A stretch of 64,000 bases of DNA, from the NCBI RefSeq assembly GCF_004005905.1, contig NZ_SACO01000005.1, positions 62,001-126,000 of the forward strand, written 5' to 3'. Of this stretch, positions 55,432 to 64,000 are shown in pieces. The translations under genes were made by a program, and so were the position numbers. Origin of the DNA: Novosphingobium umbonatum. GTDB lineage: Bacteria; Pseudomonadota; Alphaproteobacteria; Sphingomonadales; Sphingomonadaceae. The notes under the pieces were generated by a model, which was given only the letters and a program-made list of their open reading frames with translations, had not been told where the DNA came from and searched no databases. Each line of letters begins with the position of its first letter. Within the stretch, counting starts at the first letter, position 1.

Positions 55432-56675
55432 GGACGGCCCTTGGGGCCACGGGGGCCGGCGGGGCCCTTCTTTACGCTGCCAACGCCCTTTTTCGGGCCC
55501 AGCTTGCGCATGGCACCGGCACCGGCCCGACCGGGGGCAATCCGCGAATCATTGCGAGCGCGGCCGGTTTCGGCGCGGCCACGGCGTTCGCCTTTGCGCT
55601 CCTTGCGGTAATCCTTGGCATGGGCCTTGGCTGCGGCCTTCTTTTCCTCGCGGCTCAAATCGCCATCGGGATCGGGGATATATTCGCCATCGGCCTCGTT
55701 AAAGCCCAGCTGGGCCAGGCTGGCGGCGAAATGGTCGGGCAGGGGCGCTTCGACATCCAGCGGCGTGCCATCGGGATGCTCGATGATCAGGCGGCGGGCA
55801 TGCAGATGCATCTTGCGGCTGATGCTGCCGGTCAGGAAAGCGTCCTGACCGCCATATTTGCCATCGCCCACAATCGGGTGGCCAATCGCGGCCATATGTA
55901 CGCGCAATTGGTGGGTGCGGCCCGTCAAGGGTTGCAGTTCCACCCAGCAGGCGCTGTTGCCTGCGCGGTCGATCACGCGATAGCGGCTGCGGGCGGGCTG
56001 GCCCTGCTCGCTCTTGTCCACCATCATCTTTTCACCGCCCGTGCCCGGCTGCTTGGCCAAAGGCAGGTCGATCAGGCCCTGTTCAATGCTGGGCACGCCA
56101 GCGACCAGCGCCCAATAGACTTTCTTGGCGCTGCGCCCTGAAAAACGCTTGGAAAAGAAGGCCGCGCTGCCCGGCGTGGCGGCGACCAGCAACACGCCCG
56201 AGGTATCCTTGTCCAGACGGTGGACCAGACGCGGGCGGGGGCCGGTGGTGGCATAGGCGTCGAGCAGGCCATCGACATGCTCATACGTGCCGCTGCCGCC
56301 CTGCGTGGCAAGGCCGGGGGGCTTGTTGATGACAATGGCGGCCGGATCGCGATGCAGCACGATGCTGTCGGCCAATTCCATCTGCGCTTCGGTCAAAGGC
56401 TTGCGCTGGCGGACGGGCTTGCTGCCGCCGCTGCCGGAAATATGGCTGTCGCCGGGGGGGACGCGCAAAACCTGCCCCTTGGTCAGGCGGTCTTCGGGGC
56501 CGACGCGCTTGCCATCCACGCGGATCTGGCCGGTGCGTGCCCAGCGCGAAATCGTGGCAAAGCCCACCTGCGGCAGGTGGCGCTTGAACCAGCGGTCAAG
56601 GCGGATACCTTCATCATCGCTGCCCACGGTAAATTGACGAACCGTGTTCGATGCGGATTTTTTCTGTTCACTCAT
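55428..56675 (-). CDS. rluC: RluA-family 23S rRNA pseudouridine synthase
   Basis: Converts uridines in 23S rRNA to pseudouridine. An N-terminal S4 domain (about 20-75) is followed by the catalytic domain with Asp in PRLVHRLDKDTSGVLL. After the family end (near residue 335) comes a basic, Lys/Arg/Gly-rich tail of about 75 residues (KKGVGSVKKGPAGPRG and similar), which may bind rRNA. Length 415, longer than RluC of E. coli (319) because of that tail. The exact site (RluC or RluD type) is inferred. Confidence 0.9.
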   Translation of the reverse strand: MSEQKKSASNTVRQFTVGSDDEGIRLDRWFKRHLPQVGFATISRWARTGQIRVDGKRVGPEDRLTKGQVLRVPPGDSHISGSGGSKPVRQRKPLTEAQMELADSIVLHRDPAAIVINKPPGLATQGGSGTYEHVDGLLDAYATTGPRPRLVHRLDKDTSGVLLVAATPGSAAFFSKRFSGRSAKKVYWALVAGVPSIEQGLIDLPLAKQPGTGGEKMMVDKSEQGQPARSRYRVIDRAGNSACWVELQPLTGRTHQLRVHMAAIGHPIVGDGKYGGQDAFLTGSISRKMHLHARRLIIEHPDGTPLDVEAPLPDHFAASLAQLGFNEADGEYIPDPDGDLSREEKKAAAKAHAKDYRKERKGERRGRAETGRARNDSRIAPGRAGAGAMRKLGPKKGVGSVKKGPAGPRGPKGRP

Positions 56676-56685
56676 AACAGGCCCG

Positions 56686-57093
56686 TTACCCGAAGCTGCG
56701 CATAAGGTATAGGCCCATGAACAAAGCCGCGAAGCCGGCCAGCATGGTCAGCCCCACATAAAGCGCGGCAAGGCCCAATTGGCCGCGTTCGACAAACAGG
56801 GCAAACTCCAGCGCAAAGCTGGAAAAAGTGGTGTAGCCGCCCAGAATTCCCACGCCAAGCAACAGCCGCCAAGGCTCGCCTGCTGTGCCATGGCGGGCCA
56901 GCCATCCGGTGAGAATCCCCATCGCGAGCGCGCCCAGCACATTGGCGGCGAGCGTGGCATAGGGGAAGGTGGCCGCCGCAGGGCCAAGCAGCGCTGTGCA
57001 GATACGCCCTGTCATATAGCGCGCCCATGCGCCAGTGCCGCCGCCCAGAAAGACCAGCGCGGAGCCTAAAGGCAAGGAAGGAACTTGTGTCAT
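56686..57093 (-). CDS. crcB: Fluoride channel CrcB/Fluc
   Basis: Small (135-residue) four-helix membrane protein that exports fluoride as a dual-topology dimer. Conserved GGGTGAWARYMTGR, NVLGALAMGIL and GGYTTFSSFALE (Phe box) are all present. ATG at 57093 selected; the upstream frame is not conserved. I looked for a fluoride riboswitch upstream and found no convincing one. Encoded 10 nt before the pseudouridine synthase gene. Confidence 0.93.
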   Translation of the reverse strand: MTQVPSLPLGSALVFLGGGTGAWARYMTGRICTALLGPAAATFPYATLAANVLGALAMGILTGWLARHGTAGEPWRLLLGVGILGGYTTFSSFALEFALFVERGQLGLAALYVGLTMLAGFAALFMGLYLMRSFG

Positions 57094-57265
57094 GGCCACA
57101 CTCTTACTATGAGCGCGCCCAACGGGAAAGCTCCGGTAGGTCGGTTCAGGCAACGCTTGCGGCCGGTTTGCCTTGCCTTTCCGGCGCGACTCTGCTAGCG
57201 GCGCGCAATTCCAGCCGACCGGTGACGGATTCGGCGTTAAATTCGTTGTAATCCTTCAGGTGTTC

Positions 57266-57291
57266 CCCCGCGCTGCTTGATCATAGCGGGG
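57266..57291 (+). promoter_or_regulatory. 5'-leader hairpin upstream of rpsU
   Basis: A short stem (CCCCGC 57266-57271 with GCGGGG 57286-57291) ends about 34 nt before the rpsU ATG. It could affect rpsU translation or be incidental. No T-run, so not a terminator. Confidence 0.25.
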
Positions 57292-57325
57292 TTCAGGCCG
57301 GTTAATTCGTGAGGTGGTTCTTTTT

Positions 57326-57532
57326 ATGCAGATTCTCGTTCGGGACAATAATGTCGATCAAGCTCTTCGCGCGCTGAAGAAGAAGCTGCAGCGTGAGGGC
57401 GTGTACCGCGAGATGAAGCTGCGCCGCCACTTTGAAAAGCCGTCGGAAAAGCGCGCCCGTGAAAAGGCTGCCGCTGTCCGTCGCGCACGCAAGCTGGAGC
57501 GTAAGCGTCTGGAGCGTGATGGCGCCAAGTAA
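57326..57532 (+). CDS. rpsU: 30S ribosomal protein S21
   Basis: Small basic ribosomal protein of 68 residues. The start [20 protein letters not shown], the [15 protein letters not shown] stretch and the basic tail [14 protein letters not shown] are characteristic. ATG at 57326 preceded by GAGGTGG. A terminator follows, so it is probably transcribed alone. Confidence 0.96.
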   Translation: MQILVRDNNVDQALRALKKKLQREGVYREMKLRRHFEKPSEKRAREKAAAVRRARKLERKRLERDGAK

Positions 57533-57580
57533 GGCTGTCATCAGCTGGGGGTGGGGGTAACTCCACTCCGGCAGAAAAAG

Positions 57581-57614
57581 ACCCGCCGCCCTTTGCTGGG
57601 CTGGCGGGTTTTTT
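57581..57614 (+). terminator. rho-independent terminator after rpsU
   Basis: Stem ACCCGCC (57581-57587) with GGCGGGT (57603-57609), 15-nt loop, followed by a run of six T. About 50 nt after the rpsU stop. Confidence 0.85.
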
Positions 57615-57801
57615 GCGTTTTGGCGCCGATAGCCGATGGTGCAGGGCGGCAAAGGCCTGTGATATCGGGCAACAGGGCTTGCCCAAGCGCTTCGCTTGCG
57701 CCAAGAGGCATCTGATTCTGGGGTGCCGATGCGGGGCAGAGATGTGTCCGACTCAGGCGCTCTATCCATTGTGACATATCCGTTGTGACAGGAAGCCCAA
57801 G

Positions 57802-58347
57802 ATGACCGAGATCACCCGCGTTCCCCTGCAACCGCTCGCCAAGGGCTCGGTGTCCCGCATTTGGCTTGGCTCGCTGGCGGCTGTGCTGCTGGGCGGCGTG
57901 GTGGCTGTGGCGGCAAAGCCCCCGCTGGTGGGCGTCAAGACGCTGAAAGCTGGCGAAGGCCCCAATCCGACCGCGGCTGATCTGATCATGATCAATTATG
58001 TCGGCAAGCTGGATAATGGCACTGTGTTCGACCAGAACAAGAATGTGGTGATGCAGATGCAGGGCGTGGTGCCCGGCTTTGCCAAGGCGCTGGCGCAAAC
58101 GCAGCGTGGCGGCCACTATCTGGTGAAGATCCCCGCCAAGCTGGCCTATGGTGACAAGGCCGTTGGCCCGATTCCCGCCAATTCGGACATCACGTTTGAT
58201 CTGGAAGTGATCGATTTCCGCAACCGTGCCGAGCTGGAAGCCCAGCAGCGCATGATGGAGCAGATGATGCGCGCACAGGGTGGCGGTGCGGCCGGTCATG
58301 GCGCTCCGGCGGCTGAAGGCTCGCCCGAAGCGGCGCCTGTCCAGTAA
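57802..58347 (+). CDS. Membrane-anchored FKBP-type peptidyl-prolyl isomerase
   Basis: A 181-residue protein with an N-terminal anchor helix (about 19-38), an FKBP domain (about 45-145: INYVGKLDNGTVFDQNK, LVKIPAKLAYGDKAVGPIP, DITFDLEVIDF) and a helical, Met/Gln/Ala-rich tail containing GAAGHGAP. Probably faces the periplasm and helps fold exported proteins. No partner gene adjacent. Confidence 0.9.
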   Translation: MTEITRVPLQPLAKGSVSRIWLGSLAAVLLGGVVAVAAKPPLVGVKTLKAGEGPNPTAADLIMINYVGKLDNGTVFDQNKNVVMQMQGVVPGFAKALAQTQRGGHYLVKIPAKLAYGDKAVGPIPANSDITFDLEVIDFRNRAELEAQQRMMEQMMRAQGGGAAGHGAPAAEGSPEAAPVQ

Positions 58348-58417
58348 GCTTTGAAGCGCGGGGCGGATTCGCCCCAGCTTGAAGCGGCGCGCGGGCAGTG
58401 CTAGCGCAAGTCTATCA

Positions 58418-58454
58418 GGCGGCGGGCGTCCGGCTCGCCGCCCTCTTTCGTCTT
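58418..58454 (+). terminator. possible terminator/attenuator before gatC
   Basis: GGCGGCG (58418-58424) pairs with CGCCGCC (58436-58442) around an 11-nt loop and is followed by a T-rich run ending TCTTTT. It lies after the FKBP gene and 30 nt upstream of gatC, so it may end the former or control the latter. Confidence 0.4.
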
Positions 58455-58473
58455 TTACCATGAAGGTTTTGCT

Positions 58474-58776
58474 ATGTCGGTCGATACCGCCACAGTGGCC
58501 AAGATTGCCAGCCTTGCCCGTATCAAGGTGAGCGAGGCCGAAGTGGCCGCAATGGTGCCCGAACTTAACGGCATCCTCGATTTCGTCGAACAATTGTCGC
58601 AAGTGGACACCGATGGGGTGGAGCCGATGACGGCGGTGATCCCCAATGTGCTGCGCCTGCGCGCGGATGTGGTGAATGCCATTCCCGAAACCGGTGGTGA
58701 CAAGCGTGACGCGGTGCTGGCCAATGCGCCGGCGGCCGAACATGGCTTCTTTGGCGTGCCCAAGGTGATTGAATAA
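58474..58776 (+). CDS. gatC: Asp/Glu-tRNA amidotransferase subunit C
   Basis: Small (100-residue) subunit that stabilises GatA in the amidotransferase that turns misacylated Glu-tRNA(Gln) and Asp-tRNA(Asn) into the amides. The segment [20 protein letters not shown] (TVAKIAxLAR type) and the [12 protein letters not shown] helix are typical. The stop overlaps the gatA start by one base (TAATG). Confidence 0.95.
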   Translation: MSVDTATVAKIASLARIKVSEAEVAAMVPELNGILDFVEQLSQVDTDGVEPMTAVIPNVLRLRADVVNAIPETGGDKRDAVLANAPAAEHGFFGVPKVIE

Positions 58777-60254
58777 TGAGCGAGATGACCGACAAGACGC
58801 TGTGCGAGATCCGCGACGGCGTGGCCAAGGGCGAATTTACCGCCGTGGAAGTGGCGACCAGCTTCAACGCTGCGGTTGCGGAAGCTGGCGCGCTGAACGC
58901 CTTTATCGTGGCCACGCCCGAAGCGGCTCTGGATGCCGCGCAAAAGGTGGATGCCGCGCGTGCCGCTGGCCAGCCTTTGGGCAAGCTGGCGGGTGTGCCG
59001 ATCGGCATGAAGGATCTGTTCGCCACGCGCGATGTGCAGACTTCGGCGGCTTCGAAGATTCTGGCCGGTTTCAAGCCGCAATACGAATCGACCGTCAGCC
59101 AGAAGCTGTGGGACGCGGGCGCGGGCCTGCTGGGCAAGCTCAACCTTGACCAGTTCGCGATGGGTTCGTCCAACGAGAGCAGCGCCTTTGGCCCCGTGGT
59201 CAGCCCATGGCGCCGTGCGGGTGAGGACAAGGCCCTGACGCCCGGTGGTTCCTCGGGCGGTTCCTCGGCAGCGGTGGCGGCGCGTCTGTGCCCTGCGGCG
59301 ACCGGCACCGATACGGGCGGGTCGATCCGCCAGCCTGCGGCCTTCACCGGCACCACCGGCATCAAGCCGACCTATGGCCGTTGCTCGCGCTGGGGCATTG
59401 TCGCTTTCGCCTCCAGCCTCGATCAGGCTGGCCCGATGGCGCGCAATGTGGCCGATTGCGCCGTGATGCTGGAAGCCATGGCCGGTTTTGACGAGAAGGA
59501 TGCCACCAGCCTTGATCTGCCGGTGCCCGAATGGGCCGCCAATCTGAATGCGGATTTGCGCGGCAAGAAGGTGGGCATTCCCAAGGAATACCGCCTCGAC
59601 GGATTGAACGCCGATGTGGCCAAGGCCTGGGAACAGGGCATTGCGTGGCTGAAGGATGCGGGCGCGGAAGTGGTCGATATTTCGCTGCCGCATACGCAAT
59701 ATGCTCTGGCGACCTATTACATCATCGCCCCTGCCGAAGCCTCGTCCAACCTCGCGCGTTACGATGGCGTGCGTTATGGCCTGCGCGAATTGCCCGATGG
59801 CGCGAATTTGCAGGAGATGTATGCCGCCACCCGCGCCGCCGGTTTCGGCGACGAGGTGAAGCGCCGCATCCTGATCGGCACCTATGTGCTGTCGGCAGGC
59901 TATTACGACGCCTATTACACCAAGGCGCAAAAGGTGCGTGCGCTGATCGCCCGCGACTTTGAAGAAGCCTTTAAGCAGGTTGACGTGATCCTCACCCCCA
60001 CCGCGCCGACTTCGGCCTATGCTTTGGGGGAAAAGAGCAACCCGATCGACATGTATCTGGGCGATGTGTTCTCCGTGCCGCCTTCGCTGGCCGGTCTGCC
60101 CGCGATGAGCGTGCCCGCTGGTCTGGATGCCGGTGGCCTGCCGCTGGGCCTGCAGATTGTGGGCCGCCCGTTTGACGAGCAGGGCGTGCTGAACGCTGGC
60201 CTTGCGATTGAACAGCGCGCGCAATTTGCGGCCAAGCCCGAGAAATGGTGGTAA
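58776..60254 (+). CDS. gatA: Asp/Glu-tRNA amidotransferase subunit A
   Basis: Amidase subunit that releases ammonia from glutamine. 492 residues. Catalytic Lys in VPIGMKDLF (about residue 79), Ser-rich [13 protein letters not shown] and the nucleophile Ser in [15 protein letters not shown] form the Ser-cisSer-Lys triad. The C-terminal [15 protein letters not shown] is typical of GatA. A single intervening base separates it from gatB. Confidence 0.97.
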   Translation: MSEMTDKTLCEIRDGVAKGEFTAVEVATSFNAAVAEAGALNAFIVATPEAALDAAQKVDAARAAGQPLGKLAGVPIGMKDLFATRDVQTSAASKILAGFKPQYESTVSQKLWDAGAGLLGKLNLDQFAMGSSNESSAFGPVVSPWRRAGEDKALTPGGSSGGSSAAVAARLCPAATGTDTGGSIRQPAAFTGTTGIKPTYGRCSRWGIVAFASSLDQAGPMARNVADCAVMLEAMAGFDEKDATSLDLPVPEWAANLNADLRGKKVGIPKEYRLDGLNADVAKAWEQGIAWLKDAGAEVVDISLPHTQYALATYYIIAPAEASSNLARYDGVRYGLRELPDGANLQEMYAATRAAGFGDEVKRRILIGTYVLSAGYYDAYYTKAQKVRALIARDFEEAFKQVDVILTPTAPTSAYALGEKSNPIDMYLGDVFSVPPSLAGLPAMSVPAGLDAGGLPLGLQIVGRPFDEQGVLNAGLAIEQRAQFAAKPEKWW

Positions 60255-60255
60255 G

Positions 60256-61752
60256 ATGAGCAATTATCGTATTCAGGGCGCCACGGGTGAATGGGAGGTC
60301 GTGATCGGCCTTGAGGTCCATGCCCAGATCACCACGCAGGCGAAGCTGTTTTCGGGGTCGGCCACCGCTTTTGGCGCCGAGCCGAATTCGCAGGTGTCTT
60401 TGGTGGATGCGGCCATGCCCGGCATGTTGCCCGTGCCCAATGCCGAATGCATCCGTCAGGCGGTGCGCACCGGTCTGGCGATCAAGGCGCAGATCAACAA
60501 ATATTCGCGCTTTGACCGCAAGAACTACTTCTACGCCGATTTGCCGCAGGGCTATCAGATCAGCCAGCTTTACCACCCTATCGTGGGCGAAGGCGAGCTG
60601 TTGATCAGTCTGGACGACAAGAACCCCGATGCGGACACCAAGGTGATCGGCATCGAGCGCATCCATGTCGAGCAGGATGCGGGCAAGCTGATGCATGACC
60701 AGCATCCGACCATGTCCTATGTCGACCTGAACCGCAGCGGCGTGGCCCTGATGGAAATCGTCAGCCGCCCCGATATGCGCAGCCCGGCAGAGGCTGGCGC
60801 CTATCTTGCCAAGTTGCGTTCGATCCTGCGCTATGTGGGTTCGTGCGATGGCAATATGGATCAGGGCAGCATGCGCGCCGACGTCAACGTGTCGGTCCGC
60901 CGCCCCGGTGACGAGTTCGGCACGCGGACCGAGACGAAGAACGTCAATTCGGTGCGTTTCGTGATGGCTGTGGTGGAATCCGAAGCCAAGCGGCAGGTGG
61001 CGTTGATCGAGGATGGTGGTCAGGTGGTGCAGGAAACGCGCCTCTATGATCCCGACCGCAACGAGACCCGCAGCATGCGCAGCAAGGAAGATGCGCATGA
61101 CTATCGCTATTTCCCCGATCCTGACCTGCTGCCTCTGGTGCTGGAAGATGGTTTCATCGAGGAATGCCGCGCTTCGCTGCCCGAATTGCCCGATGCCAAG
61201 CGCGCCCGCTATGTGGGTGAGCTGGGCCTGTCGGCCTATAATGCGGGCGTGTTGACGGCAGAGGTGGAAACCGCGCGCTGGTTTGAAGCTCTGCTGGCGG
61301 CGACTGCCAAGGCGCAGGGCAAGGGCGAGGCGGATGTGGCCAAGCAGGCCTCGAACTGGCTCTTGTCCGAATTCTTTGGCGCGCTCAACAAGCTGAGCAA
61401 GGATCTGCACTCCAGCCCGATCGGGCCGGAAGCGGCGGCCGAATTGCTGGCTCTGGTCGGCAATGGCACGATTTCGGGCACCATCGCCAAGCAGGTGCTG
61501 GAAAAGATGTTCGAGACCGGCGATGGCGCGGGCGTGATTGTGGAGCGTGAAGGTCTGAAGCAGACCAATGACACGGGCGCGATCGAGGCGGCGATTGCCG
61601 ATATCCTCGCCAAGAATGCCGACAAGGTGGAGCAGTATAAGGGCGGCAAGGAAGCCCTGTTCGGCTTCTTCGTCGGCCAGACCATGAAAGCCATGCAGGG
61701 CAAGGCCAATCCGCAGATCATCAATGAACTGCTGAAGAAGGCTTTGGCTTGA
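60256..61752 (+). CDS. gatB: Asp/Glu-tRNA amidotransferase subunit B
   Basis: tRNA-binding kinase/transamidase subunit, 498 residues from the ATG at 60256. The N-terminal [11 protein letters not shown], the [12 protein letters not shown] strand and the [11 protein letters not shown] segment are GatB hallmarks. The C-terminal tail domain (about 400-498) recognises the tRNA. An open extension upstream to 60202 lies inside gatA. A hairpin and terminator follow, closing the gatCAB operon. Confidence 0.97.
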   Translation: MSNYRIQGATGEWEVVIGLEVHAQITTQAKLFSGSATAFGAEPNSQVSLVDAAMPGMLPVPNAECIRQAVRTGLAIKAQINKYSRFDRKNYFYADLPQGYQISQLYHPIVGEGELLISLDDKNPDADTKVIGIERIHVEQDAGKLMHDQHPTMSYVDLNRSGVALMEIVSRPDMRSPAEAGAYLAKLRSILRYVGSCDGNMDQGSMRADVNVSVRRPGDEFGTRTETKNVNSVRFVMAVVESEAKRQVALIEDGGQVVQETRLYDPDRNETRSMRSKEDAHDYRYFPDPDLLPLVLEDGFIEECRASLPELPDAKRARYVGELGLSAYNAGVLTAEVETARWFEALLAATAKAQGKGEADVAKQASNWLLSEFFGALNKLSKDLHSSPIGPEAAAELLALVGNGTISGTIAKQVLEKMFETGDGAGVIVEREGLKQTNDTGAIEAAIADILAKNADKVEQYKGGKEALFGFFVGQTMKAMQGKANPQIINELLKKALA

Positions 61753-61761
61753 GGGGTTAAA

Positions 61762-61807
61762 GGGGGTTGCCTCCGGCGGGTTAGGGGACTGGTCCCCTAA
61801 CAACCCC
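61762..61807. repeat. 3'-end hairpin repeat element (copy 1)
   Basis: Immediately after gatB: GGGGTTG, then the 14-mer TTGCCTCCGGCGGG (61767-61780), a hairpin 9-2-9 (61781-61800, arms TTAGGGGAC/GTCCCCTAA) and CAACCCC complementing the start. The same 14-mer occurs in reverse at 61991-62004. See findings. Confidence 0.85.
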
Positions 61808-61877
61808 GTTACGTCTTCCGGCGATGGCGTAACGAAAACGTGGTGATACAGGACCGTCGCGTGGTTGGCTGTTAAGG

Positions 61878-61898
61878 CCGCTACGCAGCGGTTTTTAT
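61878..61898 (+). terminator. gatCAB terminator
   Basis: CCGCT (61878-61882), four-base loop, AGCGG (61887-61891), then TTTTTAT. Located about 125 nt after the gatB stop in the space before the convergent peptidase gene. Confidence 0.65.
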
Positions 61899-61970
61899 AT
61901 GGGCGCCGCAGGCTTTAAAAAGAAATGGCGCCCCGCCCGAGGACGAAGCGCCACCTCATTAACGGGATTG

Positions 61971-62004
61971 CAAAGGGACGAGTCCCTTTGCCCGCCGGAG
62001 GCAA
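61971..62004. repeat. 3'-end hairpin repeat element (copy 2, inverted)
   Basis: A 9-2-9 hairpin (61971-61990, arms CAAAGGGAC/GTCCCTTTG) followed by the 14-mer CCCGCCGGAGGCAA (61991-62004), the exact reverse complement of that in copy 1. It sits directly after the stop of the minus-strand peptidase gene, so both copies have the same orientation relative to their gene. Confidence 0.85.
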
Positions 62005-62010
62005 AACTTT

Positions 62011-64000
62011 TTACCGAACCTCCACCGGCAACCCCAATTCCTTGACCTGCGCCTCCACCTTGGCGCGGTCGCCCACCACCACATAGGTCAGGCCCTCGGG
62101 CTGGAGGAATTGCGCGGCTTTCTCGTTCAGCAGCTTGGCATCGATGCTGCGATAGAGGGCAGGCAGTTTGGTGTAATAATCATCGGGGCGGCCAAAGCGT
62201 TCGTTGGCGGCAATGGCGCCCAGCACTTGCGCGTTGGTTTCAAAGCGGTTGGGCAGGCCACGGATGTTGCCATCGGTCACGCGCTGCAATTCTTCCTCGG
62301 TCACCGGCTTGGCGGCGGGCAGGGCCTTCATATCGGTGATGATGGCCTTGATCGCATCGCCGGTGCGGTCGGTCTGCACGGGGGCGACCACTAACAGGCT
62401 GCGCGCGCCCAAAGGCTGGCGCACCACCGATTGCACGCCATAGGACCAGCCCTTGTCCTCGCGGATGTCAGCATTGAGGCGCGAGAGCAGGCCCTGACCC
62501 AGCACCTCATTGGCCAGATCCAGCGCTTCCTGCCCGCCATCGCGGCCCGATAGGGGCAGCACGCGGCCCGCCACGATCACCGATTGCGGCGAACCGGGCC
62601 GGTCGATCAGGATGATGCGCGGGTTGGGAGTCGGCGCCGCAGCGCTAACCGCCTTGACAGGCTTGGGGCTGGCAGGCTTGGCCCATTGGCCAAAGGCGCG
62701 CTCCAATTGGGGCAGCAGATCGCCCATGGCAATATCGCCCACCACGGTGATGCGCGCCAGATCGGGGCGCAGCCATTGGGCATGGGCGGCGCGCAAGTCT
62801 TGCGGGTTCAGCGCCTTCAGACTGGCCGCATCGCCCAGCCCATCGGCGGGCAGGCCATAGGGATGGTCTTTGCCAAACAGCACAGGGTTGATGGCGCGAA
62901 TGGCAATGCCCTGCGGATTGGCCAGAGTTTGCGCCAGACGGGCCAGACGCTGCTGCTTGACCCGCTCCACCTCGGACGGGGCAAAGGCGGGGTGCAGCAC
63001 CACATCGGCCATCAGCGCCAAAGATGGCGCCAGATTGGCCGACAGCGCCGACAGGGTGACGGCGGTCGTATCCATCCCCGCCGCGCTTTCCAGCGAGGCG
63101 CCAAGGCGCTCCTCCTCCTCCAGCACTTGGGTGGCGTCGCGGCTGGTGGTGCCCTCTTTCAGCATGGAGAGCATCAGCCCCTGCGTGCCCGCCGTGTTGA
63201 GCGAATCTGCCGCGATGCCAGCGTCAAAGGCGAGGTTGATCACCACCTTGGGCACCGCGCTGCGCCGCGCAAGGCTGACGGGGATGCCGTTGGAAAGCGT
63301 GGCATGTTCCACCGCGGCAAAGGCCAGTTCGCCCACCGGCGCCACAGGGGGAGCGCTGCGGGGCGGGGATTGCGGAACGGGGGGCACGGGGGCCTTGGCA
63401 TCAGGTTTGGGTGCGGGGCGCTGGGCCTCATCGCCCCAGCCGCCCAATTGGTCGCCGCTCATCGTCCGCTTGCCCGGCACGGTGGCAATAGCTAGCACAG
63501 GGCGTTTGAGCCATGTGTTGAGCGCGGCCTTGGCCTGTGCGGGCGTGACCGAGGCTATGGCTGCCAGATCGCGCTTATAGGCTGCCGGATCGCCGGAATA
63601 GAGCAAGCCCTCGGCCAAGGTCGCGCCCTTGCCGCCAAAGCCGCCCACCACTTCCAGCGCGCCGATCTGGCCCGATACTTCGCGGGTGGCGGCGCGTTTC
63701 ACCTCGTCGGCATTGGGGCCGCTGGCCAGATATTTGGCGATTTCCGCGTCCAGCGCAGCCTCGGCCACCGCGCGGCTTACGCCCGGTTTCACATCCATGC
63801 TGATTTCCAGCACGCTCACCTGTTCATAGCTTTCCAACTCGGCGCTGACCGAGACGGCCACCTGCTTGCCCCGCACCAGAGCATTGTCGAGCCGCGAGGA
63901 GGCCAGCCCGCCCAGCACGCTCATGCCCACCTGCAGCGCCGCAGTGTCCTTGTGGTTGAGGCCCGGCCCGCTCCACAGGCGGACAAGGCGGGTGGTGGCC
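62011..64000 (-). CDS. M16-family zinc peptidase, 3' portion
   Basis: The reading frame runs from the right edge and is open there, so about 660 residues of the C-terminal part are seen. Two M16-type units are recognisable: the end of a first domain (MGMSVLGGLASSRLDNALVR) and a complete second domain (HATLSNGIPVSLARRSAVPK onward), joined by a Pro-rich linker (PVPPVPQSPPRSAPPVAPVG). The zinc motif HxxEH of the catalytic first half would lie off the window; the second domain lacks it, as usual for the inactive half. Possibly periplasmic, but the signal is not visible. Ends at the repeat element. Confidence 0.88.
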   Translation of the reverse strand, partial: ATTRLVRLWSGPGLNHKDTAALQVGMSVLGGLASSRLDNALVRGKQVAVSVSAELESYEQVSVLEISMDVKPGVSRAVAEAALDAEIAKYLASGPNADEVKRAATREVSGQIGALEVVGGFGGKGATLAEGLLYSGDPAAYKRDLAAIASVTPAQAKAALNTWLKRPVLAIATVPGKRTMSGDQLGGWGDEAQRPAPKPDAKAPVPPVPQSPPRSAPPVAPVGELAFAAVEHATLSNGIPVSLARRSAVPKVVINLAFDAGIAADSLNTAGTQGLMLSMLKEGTTSRDATQVLEEEERLGASLESAAGMDTTAVTLSALSANLAPSLALMADVVLHPAFAPSEVERVKQQRLARLAQTLANPQGIAIRAINPVLFGKDHPYGLPADGLGDAASLKALNPQDLRAAHAQWLRPDLARITVVGDIAMGDLLPQLERAFGQWAKPASPKPVKAVSAAAPTPNPRIILIDRPGSPQSVIVAGRVLPLSGRDGGQEALDLANEVLGQGLLSRLNADIREDKGWSYGVQSVVRQPLGARSLLVVAPVQTDRTGDAIKAIITDMKALPAAKPVTEEELQRVTDGNIRGLPNRFETNAQVLGAIAANERFGRPDDYYTKLPALYRSIDAKLLNEKAAQFLQPEGLTYVVVGDRAKVEAQVKELGLPVEVR

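Noticed and set aside
57094..57325. Fluoride riboswitch expected upstream of crcB
   Set aside because: I looked for the conserved fluoride-aptamer pattern on the minus strand and did not see it; the space also holds the divergent rpsU promoter and a short hairpin.
58455..61803. Two frames of about 600 codons on the minus strand opposite gatA and gatB
   Set aside because: They are antisense to strongly conserved gatCAB genes and show no homology; high GC content explains the absence of stops.
1..64000. Prophage, insertion sequence or integrative element
   Set aside because: No transposase, integrase, phage structural gene or target-site repeats were found; the content is dominated by core genes with uniform composition.

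Overview
This is a GC-rich chromosomal segment from an alphaproteobacterium, most probably Sphingomonadales (Sphingomonadaceae, Novosphingobium-like). The pointers are a PEPxxWA-type C-terminal sorting tail at the left edge, alphaproteobacterial families (plant-type GshA, ATP12 chaperone, DUF1489, TIGR02186, a STAS-MlaE/PqiC-type lipid transporter), Sphingomonas-like gene orders and dispersed hairpin repeats. The genus is inference. I see no transposase, integrase, phage structural gene or CRISPR array. Coding density is very high, with many one- to four-base stop/start overlaps.

Layout. 1-13 kb: end of a PEPxxWA protein, gshA, rsmE, ubiA, then a left-reading block dciA-like / two DsbA-like proteins / smc, and right-reading mutY and nudC, followed by DUF1489 and mgtE. 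13-21 kb: cyclophilin, a membrane chemoreceptor, a GcvA-type LysR regulator, and corC / ybeY / phoH / miaB reading left, split by a small right-reading RcnB-like gene. 21-29.6 kb: a tightly packed right-reading cluster: SPFH-SHOCT protein, zinc-ribbon DUF4178 protein, second DUF4178 protein, tiny Gly/His-rich membrane protein, DUF350 protein, membrane-fused spermidine synthase, Tat-exported flavin oxidoreductase lipoprotein, AdoMet decarboxylase and a PlsC-type acyltransferase, meeting a convergent OlsB-type ornithine acyltransferase. 29.7-36 kb: autotransporter, S-formylglutathione hydrolase, a soluble PAS chemoreceptor, three tandem tRNA-Gly(GCC) genes, and a thioredoxin-TPR / Lon-N pair. 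36-47 kb: UDP-glucose dehydrogenase with a metallophosphoesterase, glyoxalase I, NhaA, an NfrB/NfrA-like envelope pair, a TauE/TIGR02186 pair and MATE. 47-57 kb: valS-queE-MATE operon, a four-gene Mla/Pqi-type lipid ABC system, and crcB-rluA-HAD-small membrane protein-ATP12. 57-64 kb: rpsU, FKBP isomerase, gatCAB, a paired repeat element and the 3' part of an M16 peptidase.

How the genes work together. Most of the window is housekeeping: translation (valS, gatCAB, rpsU, miaB, rluA, rsmE, ybeY, tRNA-Gly), glutathione metabolism (gshA, fghA, gloA) and envelope maintenance (Mla-type transporter, Dsb-like proteins, autotransporter, exopolysaccharide precursor synthesis). The most intriguing block is 21.2-29.6 kb. 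It joins a membrane-scaffold/zinc-ribbon set resembling partners of PspA (but with no PspA gene) to spermidine synthesis fused to a membrane domain, a periplasmic amine-oxidase-like flavoprotein and ornithine-lipid-type acyltransferases. It is a plausible membrane-homeostasis or lipid/polyamine-modification system whose chemistry the sequence alone does not settle.
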